A stretch of DNA of 48,765 nucleotides from Flavobacteriales bacterium UBA1694 (GCA_002319955.1 DCJS01000006.1:51500-100264), one strand, 5' to 3'; shown: positions 39,953-48,765, counted from the stretch's first letter. Translations and numbers: made by a program. The notes: a model not told the origin generated them from the letters alone.

Positions 39953-42613
39953 ATGAAAATTTTCTTCAATATTCATTTTAACACCAAGCTTGGGCAGCGG
40001 ATTCAGCTCGTGCTCTTTGAAAGCGAAACCCAGAGTCTTGTCTATCCCTTAGAATATACCGACAACGGGAACTGGTGCGTAGAGGTCGATTACTATACAA
40101 GAAATTTCAAGTACCAATACCAACTCGTGGATGAAAGCGGCGCTATTTTGGACCAGGAGTCTGCAAAGCATGCACTTTCATTAGTGCATAGTTACTCTGA
40201 GTTTAAAGTTTATGATGTTTGGAATCTCAAGAATTTTCCAGAGAATTATTTAACGACTAAGATTCTTCAAAATCAGATGCAGGGCTACGAGCCACAGAAG
40301 GTCCAAATTTTAAAACGTCATACGCACTTATTCCGAATTGAAGCGCCTATTTATAAGGCAAATCAGCGCCTTGTGATTTTAGGAAGTGTAAAGGCTTTAG
40401 GGTCTTGGGACTACCTTAAGACCGTCCCCATGACACAAACTGATTTTGGTGTTTGGGAAGCTGCTGTAACAATTGAGGAGGCTCAATTCATTCAGTATAA
40501 ATATGGCATTTTGGACGAGCTCTCGGGCGAGGTTCAAAGTGTCGAACACGGTAAAAACCGCTGGGCCTTGCCAAACCCAGAGCCTCAGGTATTACAGATT
40601 CAAGCAGACCATTATTTTCGCTTTAAGTCGCAGGACCTTTACCACGCCGCTGGCGTGGCGGTACCCGTATTTTCGCTTCGCAGTGAAAGGGGCTTTGGTG
40701 TGGGTGAATTTTTAGATTTAAAACCTCTGGCCTCCTGGGCGAGTAAAGCGAGTTTATCCCTCATTCAGACCTTACCTATTAACGATACGACGGCAAACTA
40801 TTCCTGGACTGATTCCTATCCTTATGCGCCTATATCCCTTTATGCGCTGCATCCAATCTACCTCTCACTCGAAGCTCTACCCTTTCGTCTTGACAAGGAG
40901 AATCAAGTAGACTATCAGGCCACCAAGGCGGAATTGAATTCATTTGAATCCGTGGATTATGAGAAAGTGATTGAGCGCAAATGGCACTTTATCAACCTTA
41001 TTTTTGAAAGCCATAAGGAACTCATTCTTAAAGATCGGGACTTTCAAAAATTTCAAAAAGCCAACAAAGAGTGGCTTTTCCCCTACGCAGCATTTTGTAT
41101 TTTAAGAGATCAATACCAAACGCCTAATTTTCAGCAATGGAAAACGCATAAAAAATATGTAGCTGGAAAACTTGCGCCCCTGTTTAAAGCAGACCATAAA
41201 TCATATGACACAGCGATGCGCCATATTTGGGTGCAGTACCAACTGCATTTGCAACTAAGCGAGGCAGTCGAATTTGCGCATTCCCTAGGGATTTCACTCA
41301 AAGGGGATTTGCCTATCGGAATTTACCGCTACTCCGTGGAAGCCTGGACCGAGCCTGAACTGTACGGGATGGATTTCCAGGCCGGGGCCCCGCCAGACCA
41401 ATTTACTGAAATTGGGCAGAATTGGGGGTTCCCGACCTACAATTGGGAAGCCATGAAAGCGGACGGCTACCGGTGGTGGAAAAGCCGTTTCAAGGCTTTA
41501 GAAAAGTACTTTGATGCGATGCGTATTGACCATATACTTGGTTTTTTTCGCATCTGGCGCATGCCGATTTCATCGACCCAGGGGCTATTAGGGTATTTCT
41601 ACCCCGCAATTCCGGTCACTCAAGAGGAGTTTAACGAGCGAGGCATTGCATTTGACTTTGAGCGCTATGTAAAACCTTTTATAAACGAGCAGATTCTTTG
41701 GGAGCTTTTTGGAGGTCAGAAACAAACTGTTCAGGACCATTTTATGGTGGCAAAGGGCGATGGGACCTTTCATTTTAAGCAAGCCTTTGATACCCAACGT
41801 AAACTAACAGACTATTTTGAGCAAAACTCTTGGGGGGCGATTGACGAGAAATTAATAAGCTTATGTGCAAATGTTCTATTTCTTGTGGAGCAAAAGGATG
41901 ATCAAACGGTTTACCATCCTCGGTTTGGACTTCAAGGAACTGATTCATTTCGAAATCTTGACGATCAAACACAAGAAAAACTCGAGGCGCTGTATGGTGA
42001 TTATTTCTTCCATCGACAAGAAGAACTTTGGTCTGCAAGTGCCATGGAAAAACTCCCGGCGATTTTAAATTCCACGCGCATGCTAATTTGCGGCGAGGAT
42101 TTGGGTATGGTACCAAAATGCGTTCCCGAGGTGATGGACCAACTTGCCATTACGGCCTTAAAAGTCCAAAGGATGCCCTCTGATGATGTTGCCTGGTACG
42201 ATCCTAAATCGGCGGGTTATATGAATGTGGTTACCGCCTCCTCTCACGACAGCTCAACGTTAAGGCAGTGGTGGAGTGAAGACCCTGAAACGACCCAGAA
42301 GTATTATAACTACCAGCTAAATCAGTGGGGAGCTGCGCCTGACTCTCTCGAGCCTGAACTCGCAGAAATAATAATGTTACAGCATTTATACAACGAGGCG
42401 ATGCTAGCCATATTCCCATTACAAGAATTTTTAGCCACAGACTTGCAGCTTCGCAATCCAAGACTCGATTTGGAGCGCATCAATGATCCAGCACAGTTTC
42501 CACATTATTGGCGGTACCGGATGCATCTAAACTTAGAATATTTGGGAGAACAGCATGATTTTAACAAGAAAATCGCCTATTGGGTAGCGGATTCTGGCCG
42601 AAAGCTCTCGTAG
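39953..42613 (+). CDS. malQ: 4-alpha-glucanotransferase (amylomaltase, GH77) with starch-binding N-terminus
   Basis: 886 residues from ATG 39953 (an earlier TTG at 39941 adds four codons and is less likely). MalQ moves alpha-1,4-glucan segments between maltodextrins. The first about 240 residues look like two carbohydrate-binding modules (CBM20-type), as in other Bacteroidota enzymes and plant DPE2. The GH77 barrel follows with MRIDHILGFFRIW holding the nucleophile Asp, ICGEDLGMVP holding the acid Glu and SSHDSSTLRQWW holding the third Asp. No signal peptide, so it acts in the cytosol, on glycogen or imported dextrins. No other glycogen gene is near it. Confidence 0.95.
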   Translation: MKIFFNIHFNTKLGQRIQLVLFESETQSLVYPLEYTDNGNWCVEVDYYTRNFKYQYQLVDESGAILDQESAKHALSLVHSYSEFKVYDVWNLKNFPENYLTTKILQNQMQGYEPQKVQILKRHTHLFRIEAPIYKANQRLVILGSVKALGSWDYLKTVPMTQTDFGVWEAAVTIEEAQFIQYKYGILDELSGEVQSVEHGKNRWALPNPEPQVLQIQADHYFRFKSQDLYHAAGVAVPVFSLRSERGFGVGEFLDLKPLASWASKASLSLIQTLPINDTTANYSWTDSYPYAPISLYALHPIYLSLEALPFRLDKENQVDYQATKAELNSFESVDYEKVIERKWHFINLIFESHKELILKDRDFQKFQKANKEWLFPYAAFCILRDQYQTPNFQQWKTHKKYVAGKLAPLFKADHKSYDTAMRHIWVQYQLHLQLSEAVEFAHSLGISLKGDLPIGIYRYSVEAWTEPELYGMDFQAGAPPDQFTEIGQNWGFPTYNWEAMKADGYRWWKSRFKALEKYFDAMRIDHILGFFRIWRMPISSTQGLLGYFYPAIPVTQEEFNERGIAFDFERYVKPFINEQILWELFGGQKQTVQDHFMVAKGDGTFHFKQAFDTQRKLTDYFEQNSWGAIDEKLISLCANVLFLVEQKDDQTVYHPRFGLQGTDSFRNLDDQTQEKLEALYGDYFFHRQEELWSASAMEKLPAILNSTRMLICGEDLGMVPKCVPEVMDQLAITALKVQRMPSDDVAWYDPKSAGYMNVVTASSHDSSTLRQWWSEDPETTQKYYNYQLNQWGAAPDSLEPELAEIIMLQHLYNEAMLAIFPLQEFLATDLQLRNPRLDLERINDPAQFPHYWRYRMHLNLEYLGEQHDFNKKIAYWVADSGRKLS

Positions 42614-42750
42614 TAGAGCGATTAAGCTTTTGATTACTAAGCAACTATAAAGAAATTAGCCGCTTGATTTAACTTCCTTTTTGTTTTTGCATCAAAGAAC
42701 TAGGAAAGCGCTTGAGGGGCTTTTGCAAACGTTAATCAAAACGAATTAAA

Positions 42751-43755
42751 ATGAAAAAAATATTACTCACCCTAGCTTTAGGTATTTTCGGCCTTAGTGC
42801 CGCGCAGTACTATCCGTCCACCGGAGGTCAGTCTCAATATGAGAGTGGTTGGTACGGAGATGAGGACCATTATTTTGACGACGATTACTACTATGAGTAT
42901 CCACAGGATTATTATTCCGACGACTATTATAGAAGTTTTTATAACGACTACCGCCAAAGTATTAGCCGTGTAAACTGGAACCGACTCTTTAGAGACTTAC
43001 GCTTAAATGCGTGGCAAGTCAATATGATTATAGAGCTTAATAACCAGTTTCCGGATTATTACACTTGGAACTCTTACTACAATAGCAACCCAAGTAGATG
43101 GTATTATGACCGGTTCTATGCGATGGAGCAAATCCTAGGATCTAGAGGCTTTAACCTCTACCGGAATAATTATTATAACGGCCGTAGTCCGGTTCAGTTT
43201 TACGTGAATCTTTGGAGAACCAATTACAGACCTCGTTATTATACGCATTACGTGCGCCCACGCTACCGCCAGGTGAACATAAATGTCTATAGAGTGGACC
43301 GCCGCAATTACCACCGTGCCACTGGAAATCAATACGGATGGAATCAGCCTAGAAATAGCAACAACGCGAGATTCAATTCAAGTTCCAATTCGAATTCGAC
43401 TTTAAGAAATTCTAGCGTGTCAAGCTCCACCCAATCTTCAGCTCGAAGCAATGGATTTAAGAGTTCCACATCTAGTTCTGCAGCGAGCCAAAGGCCCAGC
43501 GGACTTCGTACGGGAACTGCGCCTAAGGCGCAAGCCCAGCGCGTCTCAAGCAACTCGACGCGACCTAGCACAGGATTTAGAAAAAACACACCGGCTGCCA
43601 GAACGACGAGTCCATCCGCTTCTAGAGCGCCGGCAAATACGTCGAGTTCGAACCGTTCACAGGCGCGTAGCGCTAGAAGCAGCTCAAGTCCTGCCAAAGC
43701 CGTGAGCAGCAGCTCATCCTCAAATAGAAGTAGCGGTCTTCGAGGATCAAGATAA
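42751..43755 (+). CDS. Secreted protein, Spy-like core between low-complexity arms
   Basis: 334 residues with a signal peptide (about 1-18, ending in SAAQ). Residues 19-65 are rich in Tyr and Asp; residues about 200-334 are almost only Ser, Arg, Ala, Asn, Thr and Pro, strongly basic. The middle carries LRLNAWQVNMI (83-93) and MEQILGSRGFNLY (125-137), which line up with the LxLNAxQVxxI and MxxILxxxxFxxW elements of the Spy/CpxP-like protein encoded at 44950-45420. I infer a Spy-related helical hairpin with disordered ends. It is named in no family I recognise. Possible roles are binding envelope polymers or acting as a periplasmic chaperone; both are speculation. A weak terminator follows. Confidence 0.8.
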   Translation: MKKILLTLALGIFGLSAAQYYPSTGGQSQYESGWYGDEDHYFDDDYYYEYPQDYYSDDYYRSFYNDYRQSISRVNWNRLFRDLRLNAWQVNMIIELNNQFPDYYTWNSYYNSNPSRWYYDRFYAMEQILGSRGFNLYRNNYYNGRSPVQFYVNLWRTNYRPRYYTHYVRPRYRQVNINVYRVDRRNYHRATGNQYGWNQPRNSNNARFNSSSNSNSTLRNSSVSSSTQSSARSNGFKSSTSSSAASQRPSGLRTGTAPKAQAQRVSSNSTRPSTGFRKNTPAARTTSPSASRAPANTSSSNRSQARSARSSSSPAKAVSSSSSSNRSSGLRGSR

Positions 43756-43787
43756 AAGCCACATAGTTTAAGTTAATGTTACGGATT

Positions 43788-43822
43788 AGGAAGTGTATTT
43801 AATATGCTTCCTTTTCTTTTTT
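43788..43822 (+). terminator. Weak terminator after the Spy-like low-complexity gene
   Basis: Arms AGGAAG and CTTCCT around 13 bases, followed by a T-rich stretch. Confidence 0.5.
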
Positions 43823-43866
43823 TCGTAAATTTACCTGACCTCGGGTCAAAAGCTAATACGAAAAAG

Positions 43867-44850
43867 ATGAAAATTTTATACGCCATCCAAGGAACAGGCA
43901 ACGGCCATGTGAGTCGGGCTCGCGAGGTGATTCCGCATTTGCAAAGGCACGGGCAAGTGGATTTAGTACTAAGTGGAACCCAGGCCGAAGTAGGCCTTGA
44001 GCAGGAGATTAAGTACCGTTTTAATGGAATGGGCTTCGTGTTTGGAAAAAACGGAGGCATCAGCTTGCTAGAATCTTGGAAACGCTTTGATACGCGGCAA
44101 TTTATTAAAGATGTCTTAGCACTTCCGGTTGAGTCTTATGACTTAGTCATCAGCGATTACGAACCCGTTACTGCTTGGGCCTGTGTGTACAGACGAAAAA
44201 AATGCCTTGCCATGTCGCATCAAGCCTCTTTTAAATCAGAGTTCACGCCCCGTTTACCAGGGTTTCATTGGGGGGCTTACATCCTAAATAACTACGCTCC
44301 AGCGACCCATAGGGTTGGTTTTCATTTCAAGCCCTACGACTCGTTTATTCAAACCCCGATAATTCGAAAAGAAATACGCGATTTAAGGCCTGAAAATTTA
44401 GGACACTACACGGTCTACCTCCCCGCCTATAGCGATGCGTTTATTTTAAACCTAGTCGCCCCACACAAAACCACGCGCTGGGAAGTGTTTTCAAAGCATG
44501 CCCTTGAGCCTTATGAAAAGGCTCATGTGAAAGTCATCCCGATTCATAATGAAGCTTTTTTGAAATCTCTCGCAGGCTGTGAGGGGTTTTTAACCGGAGG
44601 AGGGTTTGAAGGCCCTGCCGAGGCTCTTTTTCTTCGTAAGAAGCTTCTGAGTGTGCCTATGAAAAACCAATACGAACAGCAGTGCAATGCCCTTGCGCTT
44701 GAGCAAATGGGTATTGAGGTCGTGTGGCAGGAGGCGCAATTCAAGGATAAATTGAAACGTTGGGTCGAGTCTGAGCATCGCATTGAGGTGAATTACCCTG
44801 ACACAAGTTCAGAACTGATTGCAAAGTTAATACAAACCTATGGCTCATGA
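43867..44850 (+). CDS. GT-B glycosyltransferase-like protein (MJ1255/TIGR00661 type)
   Basis: 327 residues from ATG 43867 (MKILYAIQGTGNGHVSRARE); a longer frame to 43804 crosses the preceding T-rich stretch. The GTGNGHVSRA loop near residues 8-17 and a C-terminal GGGFEGPAEALFLRKKLLSVP (about 248) with a following QYEQQCNAL are like MurG and UDP-glycosyltransferases, in the conserved family of MJ1255. No signal peptide, so it acts at the cytosolic face. Donor and acceptor are unknown; a role in an envelope glycan or glycolipid is likely. It stands between two secreted Spy-like proteins, each apparently with its own transcription start. Confidence 0.85.
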   Translation: MKILYAIQGTGNGHVSRAREVIPHLQRHGQVDLVLSGTQAEVGLEQEIKYRFNGMGFVFGKNGGISLLESWKRFDTRQFIKDVLALPVESYDLVISDYEPVTAWACVYRRKKCLAMSHQASFKSEFTPRLPGFHWGAYILNNYAPATHRVGFHFKPYDSFIQTPIIRKEIRDLRPENLGHYTVYLPAYSDAFILNLVAPHKTTRWEVFSKHALEPYEKAHVKVIPIHNEAFLKSLAGCEGFLTGGGFEGPAEALFLRKKLLSVPMKNQYEQQCNALALEQMGIEVVWQEAQFKDKLKRWVESEHRIEVNYPDTSSELIAKLIQTYGS

Positions 44851-44949
44851 AGTTTAACAAAACTTTATGAGCATTCTCTTTAACTTCCCCTATCAGAAAA
44901 CATCCAACTGATACAAAACAAGCTATTTACTAGTTAAAAAATTGACAGA

Positions 44950-45420
44950 ATGAAAAAACTTATTATTAGCGCCCTTCTGGTGAGCGCAGGGCTGATCAGC
45001 GCACAACAAAAACAAATGCCTAGCATGCGAGACTCTAGCGATAAAGCGGCGCAAGCAGAAAAAATGCATGCCGCGCATTTAGCCAAGATGCAGCAAACAC
45101 TTGATCTCAATGCGTCCCAAGTAGAACAGATTCGGGCGATGCACGAGAAGTCAAAAGCGCAGCGGATGGCTGCAAGGACTAAGATGCAAGAGGTTCACAA
45201 AGAACGTATGGCTCAAAATCAGGCGGCCATGTTAAAGCGACAAGAAGAAATGAAAGCCATTCTTTCAAAGGAACAATTCGCGAAGTGGGAGCAAATGAAT
45301 GCCGAAAGAAAGGCGCAACATAAGGACTCTTTGCAAAGTAAAAGAAATAGAAAAACCATGGACGGTCAAGGAGGTTACCACAAAAGAACCGTCCTTAAGA
45401 AGCAGGATATTGCAAAATAA
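44950..45420 (+). CDS. Spy/CpxP-like periplasmic protein
   Basis: 156 residues with a signal peptide (about 1-18, ending in LISAQ). The mature part is highly helical, Met/Gln/Lys-rich, with LDLNASQVEQI at 51-61 and LSKEQFAKWEQM at 105-116, the two LTxxQ-like repeats that mark the Spy/CpxP family. Spy is an ATP-independent periplasmic chaperone in E. coli; CpxP modulates envelope stress sensing. The metal-resistance homologue CnrX/ZraP type is another option, the many His and Met residues being compatible. It ends with a basic tail. A strong terminator follows. No promoter box is clear. Confidence 0.85.
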   Translation: MKKLIISALLVSAGLISAQQKQMPSMRDSSDKAAQAEKMHAAHLAKMQQTLDLNASQVEQIRAMHEKSKAQRMAARTKMQEVHKERMAQNQAAMLKRQEEMKAILSKEQFAKWEQMNAERKAQHKDSLQSKRNRKTMDGQGGYHKRTVLKKQDIAK

Positions 45421-45470
45421 TTGACTGCAAGTCGAACCCTAAGAAGTTCATAATTTTAGTTTTAATGGTT

Positions 45471-45501
45471 GGAGCGGAAATCACTTTCCGCTCCTTTTTT
45501 T
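45471..45501 (+). terminator. Terminator after the Spy-like gene
   Basis: Arms GGAGCGGAAA and TTTCCGCTCC around a four-base loop, then seven T's. Confidence 0.93.
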
Positions 45502-45582
45502 ACCTTGATCTACTGTTCTCAGAAATTTATAGGAAGTTAAGTTCTCCGCCTTTGAGATAGTGCGAATTATCAATAGAATTAG

Positions 45583-45590
45583 TAACTTTA
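45583..45590 (+). promoter_or_regulatory. -7-like box of ftnA
   Basis: TAACTTTA, one base off TAnnTTTG, 28 bases before ATG 45619. Confidence 0.4.
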
Positions 45591-45618
45591 GACATTCAAT
45601 TAATCTTAAATATACGCT

Positions 45619-46131
45619 ATGATAAGTGAAAAAATTGCCCAATTATTAAATGCGCAAATTGCCAATGAGCAGTATGCAGCTCAGTATTATTTATCCATGT
45701 CTGCTTGGTTTCATACAAGAGATTTGGACGGTATAGCCAATTACTTCCGTGTCCAAAGTAAAGAAGAACTAATGCATGGCGAGAAAATATTTGATTACAT
45801 CTTGGATGTGGGCTGTGAAGTGCAGATGCAAGGAATTGAAAAACCACCCTTCGAATTTGAAAATGAACTGGACGTTTTTGAAAGGGCCTTAGCGCATGAA
45901 AAACTTGTGACTAAAAGCATTTTTGAAATTGCCAAAGTGGCTACCGAGGAAAGTGACTTCGCGACCGTTTCCTTTTTGCAGTGGTTTATTAATGAACAAG
46001 TAGAGGAGGAGTCCTCAGCCTCGCTTTTGGTGGCGAAAATTAAGCGTGTCAAAGATAATACTTCGGCGCTCTATTTATTCGATCAAGAACTCGCACAACG
46101 GGTTTTTGTAGAAGTGCCTAGCGCTAAATAA
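45619..46131 (+). CDS. ftnA: Bacterial ferritin
   Basis: 170-residue non-haem ferritin storing iron as ferric mineral in a 24-subunit shell. The ferroxidase residues fall at the same numbers as in E. coli FtnA: Glu17, Glu50, His53, Glu94, Gln127 and Glu130 (in NEQYAAQYY, KEELMHGEK, LAHEKLVTK and NEQVEEE). Length is typical. It is transcribed alone from a near-consensus box; no Fur-like site was identified with confidence. The convergent helicase gene shares a hairpin with it. Confidence 0.97.
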   Translation: MISEKIAQLLNAQIANEQYAAQYYLSMSAWFHTRDLDGIANYFRVQSKEELMHGEKIFDYILDVGCEVQMQGIEKPPFEFENELDVFERALAHEKLVTKSIFEIAKVATEESDFATVSFLQWFINEQVEEESSASLLVAKIKRVKDNTSALYLFDQELAQRVFVEVPSAK

Positions 46132-46152
46132 ATCGTCTCAATTTAGACTATT

Positions 46153-46196
46153 AAGCCATTGTTGCCTGAGTTATCTCGCGCAGGAATGGCTTTTTT
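46153..46196. terminator. Terminator hairpin between ftnA and the helicase gene
   Basis: Arms AAGCCATT and AATGGCTT with an inner CCTG/CAGG pair, then six T's on the plus strand. It overlaps the stop of the convergent helicase gene. Confidence 0.75.
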
Positions 46197-48765
46197 AAAG
46201 GTAAATGAGCTCGGTCTTCGCCACTTTTCTACCGATCTGCTCCAGGATTCGTCGGTACTGATCAAGTTGCTTCTGATGGGAGGGACTTGGACTTCCTGTC
46301 TTAAAGTCAATGACAATTAATCCTTCATCTGTCTCTACTAAACGGTCGACTCGGTAGGTTTTCGTAAGGCCATTTTCTTGAACCATAATTTCTATTTCAC
46401 TTAAGACCTTAACGCCTGTAGCGAAATAAGGGGCGTAGTTTGGGTCTTCAATAACGTAGCGAAGGCGCTTTGATATTTGTTCGTGTTCATCAAGGGTCAC
46501 GGTTCCTTCTAAAAGATACCGTTTAAGCACGGGTTCAATTTGCGATTGATCCGAAATTTGTTCTAAAATCTCATGAACAAACAGCCCGACGCGAACTGTT
46601 TGAATGGTCGATTGGTAATTTCGTGAAGGGGTCGCAATGCGAATGTTTTGTCCACCAGGCTGAGTAGAATTAAGCTGCTGTATTTTTAATTCTGAGCCGT
46701 GCACTGATTTTTTTTCAGCTTGTTTTGTGAAAGAATTGTCTATTTCTGGGTAGAGATCAAACTCCAAGAGGTTTTCTGGGTTTTTTGTTTGAATAAAATC
46801 ATGAATCCCTCTAAGGGTGCTTTTCTCGCTGTCTTTTTGAAGGTAGAGAAAGAGTTGTTCTTCTGGCCTTGTTGTCGCTACGTAGGTCACGCAAAGTCGG
46901 TCAATTTCATTGTGGTAAAAATTTTCCTCATTGAACGTTTTTGCGCTGAGATCGTAAAGGGGTACAGCGTCTGTGAAGTTGCCTAGATTTACGCTTTTAA
47001 GAGGGCCATAATTTTCCACGGGAAGCCACTGGCGAAAGGTGTCACGACTACGATGTAATAGAGGGAGGAAAACCACCGGAAATTGAAGACCTTTTGCGGA
47101 GTGGATCGTCATCAGCGTGATGGCGTCAATACTGTCACTTGTTTGTATGGCGGTGTCCTTCGCTTCTTCTTCCCAATGGTGGAGGAAATCACCAAGTCCC
47201 ATTCCTTGATTTTGTGTGAAGGCAAAGACCGCTTCTAGGAAGTTTAGTAGGTAGCTTGTTTCCTTTGAGGCGGACTCAAATTCATTCGTGTATGCCTCGA
47301 TGTAATTGTATAAATTCAGTGCGCTAAGAGCTCCTTTTTGTAAATTCAAATTGTAGCGCTCACTAAGGCTCTGGAGAAGGTCCTTCTCACCAAGGCCCAC
47401 CAAAGAAAGCATCTCTAAGGAGAAGTCTTTAATTTCGATTCGACCAAGCTCATTAAGTAAATACAAGGCGTTTACTAAATGCTCTTTACTTGAAGGTTTT
47501 AACTGCCAGTGGAAGAATTGGATTAATGCCTGAAGGGTAAGAGAACTTCCAAGTGCAAGACCTTTCTCTGAAATCGTTTTTATGGTGGTTCTTTGACCAT
47601 TGTAGTCTACTTCAAGTGCGCCGAGGGATTCGGAGAGCGCCACGATGTGGTCTTTTTTGGTGCACAGGATTGTCAGGTCTGAAAATGAAAACCCGTGGTT
47701 TAAGCAGTCTTGGATGTCGCGGTGCATTTTTGAAGCAAGATCCTCGAAAAAGAGCGGTATAGTACTCTGCTCACTAAGATGGATTTTTAGACGGCCAAGC
47801 TCTTCTTTATGCCCAATCTGCTGCGCCTGTGATGAGAAAAGCAGTTGGTGCTCCGGATTTAAACTCTTAGCTAGATGGCTGTATAATTCGTTATTGAATT
47901 TCACGATCGCCTGAGAGCTTCGGTAGTTCGTGTCAAGGGAGCGCAGTGTCGGACTGTCTTGGATGGCTTCACGGCCGCTTGTGATCTCGAGCATGAGCTC
48001 ACTGTCGCCTCCTCGAAAGCGGTAGATGCTTTGTTTTGGGTCGCCAACCAACGTGAAGGAGTGGTTTTCGCTTGCAATAGCCTCGTCTCGAAGGGGCGAA
48101 ATATTATTCCATTGGATTCTTGAGGTATCTTGAAACTCATCAAAAAAGAAATGGTGGTACTGCGTTCCGATTTTCTCATAGATAAAAGCCGAGGGTTCGT
48201 TTCGTATGTGCTCTTGAATCATCAGGTTGAATTTAGAGATTAAAACCAAGTCGTTTTCTTTTTCAATCTGCGCCAATTGCTCTCTGATTTCCGAATTCAC
48301 CTTCAGTCCAAGAAGCTCTGCTTGGATTTTTTGTTTTTTCAGACCTTGAATATGGTGGTCAATGATTCTGAGGCGGTAGTCTTTTAAAGGTTCGAGGACG
48401 GCCTCGATTTCGCCTATTTTCGATTTCCCAGTGGCTGAATGGAGTTCGTCGAATGTTTTTATGGCGCCTTCTTCATTCGAGGGTATAGGGAATTTCGCGA
48501 TTTCACCTGAAAAGTACCCATCACACTTAGTGAAAAACAGACCTAACCCATTCTTTTTCCCACCATAGAAATCCGTAACAGATAATCCGTGGAATTCGAT
48601 TAACTCAAGGGCAGTCTTTACAAGTTCGATGGCCTGAGATTTATGGGTTTTAATTTCAGTTCGAATTTGAGTGTTTACTGTTTCATAGGCATCCCAATCA
48701 AACGCTTTGTTTTTTTCTAATTCTGCCGCGTGAATATCACTATCGTAATGTTTTGCTTTATTATA
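46195..48765 (-). CDS. AddA/RecB-like UvrD helicase-nuclease, C-terminal part
   Basis: The frame is open from the stop at 46195 to the end of the window (856 codons), so the apparent GTG start at 48300 is internal and the N-terminus with Walker A lies outside. Superfamily 1 helicase motifs are present: FFFDEFQDTS (Walker B), LVGDPKQSIYRFRGGD, the motif around TIHSAKGLQFPVVFLPLL and YVATTRPEEQLFL. The last about 130 residues hold a PD-(D/E)XK nuclease core with VIDFKTGSPSPSHQKQLDQY. This layout is that of AddA/RecB, which resect double-strand breaks for RecA. In Bacteroidota the AddB partner is usually adjacent; it would lie beyond the window. The exact subfamily cannot be fixed without the N-terminus. 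Confidence 0.9.
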   Translation of the reverse strand, partial: YNKAKHYDSDIHAAELEKNKAFDWDAYETVNTQIRTEIKTHKSQAIELVKTALELIEFHGLSVTDFYGGKKNGLGLFFTKCDGYFSGEIAKFPIPSNEEGAIKTFDELHSATGKSKIGEIEAVLEPLKDYRLRIIDHHIQGLKKQKIQAELLGLKVNSEIREQLAQIEKENDLVLISKFNLMIQEHIRNEPSAFIYEKIGTQYHHFFFDEFQDTSRIQWNNISPLRDEAIASENHSFTLVGDPKQSIYRFRGGDSELMLEITSGREAIQDSPTLRSLDTNYRSSQAIVKFNNELYSHLAKSLNPEHQLLFSSQAQQIGHKEELGRLKIHLSEQSTIPLFFEDLASKMHRDIQDCLNHGFSFSDLTILCTKKDHIVALSESLGALEVDYNGQRTTIKTISEKGLALGSSLTLQALIQFFHWQLKPSSKEHLVNALYLLNELGRIEIKDFSLEMLSLVGLGEKDLLQSLSERYNLNLQKGALSALNLYNYIEAYTNEFESASKETSYLLNFLEAVFAFTQNQGMGLGDFLHHWEEEAKDTAIQTSDSIDAITLMTIHSAKGLQFPVVFLPLLHRSRDTFRQWLPVENYGPLKSVNLGNFTDAVPLYDLSAKTFNEENFYHNEIDRLCVTYVATTRPEEQLFLYLQKDSEKSTLRGIHDFIQTKNPENLLEFDLYPEIDNSFTKQAEKKSVHGSELKIQQLNSTQPGGQNIRIATPSRNYQSTIQTVRVGLFVHEILEQISDQSQIEPVLKRYLLEGTVTLDEHEQISKRLRYVIEDPNYAPYFATGVKVLSEIEIMVQENGLTKTYRVDRLVETDEGLIVIDFKTGSPSPSHQKQLDQYRRILEQIGRKVAKTELIYL

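Noticed and set aside
43344..43697. Leu-rich 117-codon minus-strand frame opposite the Ser/Arg-rich tail
   Set aside because: Produced by the biased composition of the plus-strand gene; no start signals.
48298..48300. GTG as start of the helicase gene
   Set aside because: The frame is open upstream to the window edge with sensible protein sequence, so it is internal.

Overview
The window reads as core chromosome of a Flavobacteriia member, most like Weeksellaceae/Chryseobacterium relatives. Support comes from families largely restricted to Bacteroidota (DUF3276/PUR-like, DUF2480, IPExxxVDY protein, DUF6452-DUF6048 pair, the long NusB with a separate N-terminal half, the GH77 enzyme with N-terminal starch-binding modules), from bacillithiol synthesis (BshB1), a type-B SdhCAB complex, and from -7 boxes of the Bacteroidota form TAnnTTTG before many genes instead of clear Shine-Dalgarno sites. 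I see no insertion sequence, prophage, integrase, CRISPR array or rRNA. Gene density is high and no gene-free stretch exceeds 300 bases; the longest is about 240 bases, between cysS and malQ.

Layout. 1-3913: end of an ExbD, TonB, a tiny membrane protein, a PstS-like binding lipoprotein and a TPR protein, i.e. the distal part of a TonB-energising cluster. 3981-7020: bshB1, tRNA-His, DUF3276 and an ABC half-transporter with a short C-terminus. 7198-8886: nusB, DUF1573 lipoprotein, yajC. 8948-13079 (minus): secreted GH92 mannosidase and aspS. 13283-16038: ribosomal protein THX (56 codons), DUF937 protein, DUF2480 protein, lpxB. 16227-19812: sdhC, sdhA, sdhB. 19951-26714: redox-dead TlpA-like lipoprotein, rlmD, a large secreted zinc metalloprotease, DUF6452 and DUF6048. 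26780-29481 (minus): coaE, an MBL-fold hydrolase, ruvB. 29586-33128: hutI, hutG and an aldehyde dehydrogenase. 33216-37381 (minus): the acpP-fabF-rnc-IPExxxVDY-pyk run. 37570-42613: folE, cysS, malQ. 42751-46131: two secreted proteins that share a Spy-like sequence pattern, on either side of a glycosyltransferase, then ferritin. 46195-end (minus): the C-terminal part of an AddA/RecB-like helicase-nuclease that runs off the window.

The genes are mostly housekeeping: lipid A and fatty-acid synthesis, TCA cycle respiration, tRNA charging, RNA processing and modification, DNA repair, histidine breakdown and envelope maintenance. Convergent junctions are commonly closed by a symmetrical terminator hairpin usable from both sides. 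Promoters fall into two classes by distance from the -7 box to the ATG: 4-5 bases (five genes, probably leaderless) and 18-35 bases (most others).

I did not find a convincing new multi-gene defence or mobile system. The observations most worth following are the Spy-like pair at 42.7-45.4 kb, the leaderless promoter class, a 17-bp palindrome that places a -7 box on each strand between the DUF2480 gene and lpxB, a perfect 21-bp inverted repeat after cysS, and several proteins with altered key residues (TlpA-like, ABC transporter, HutG).
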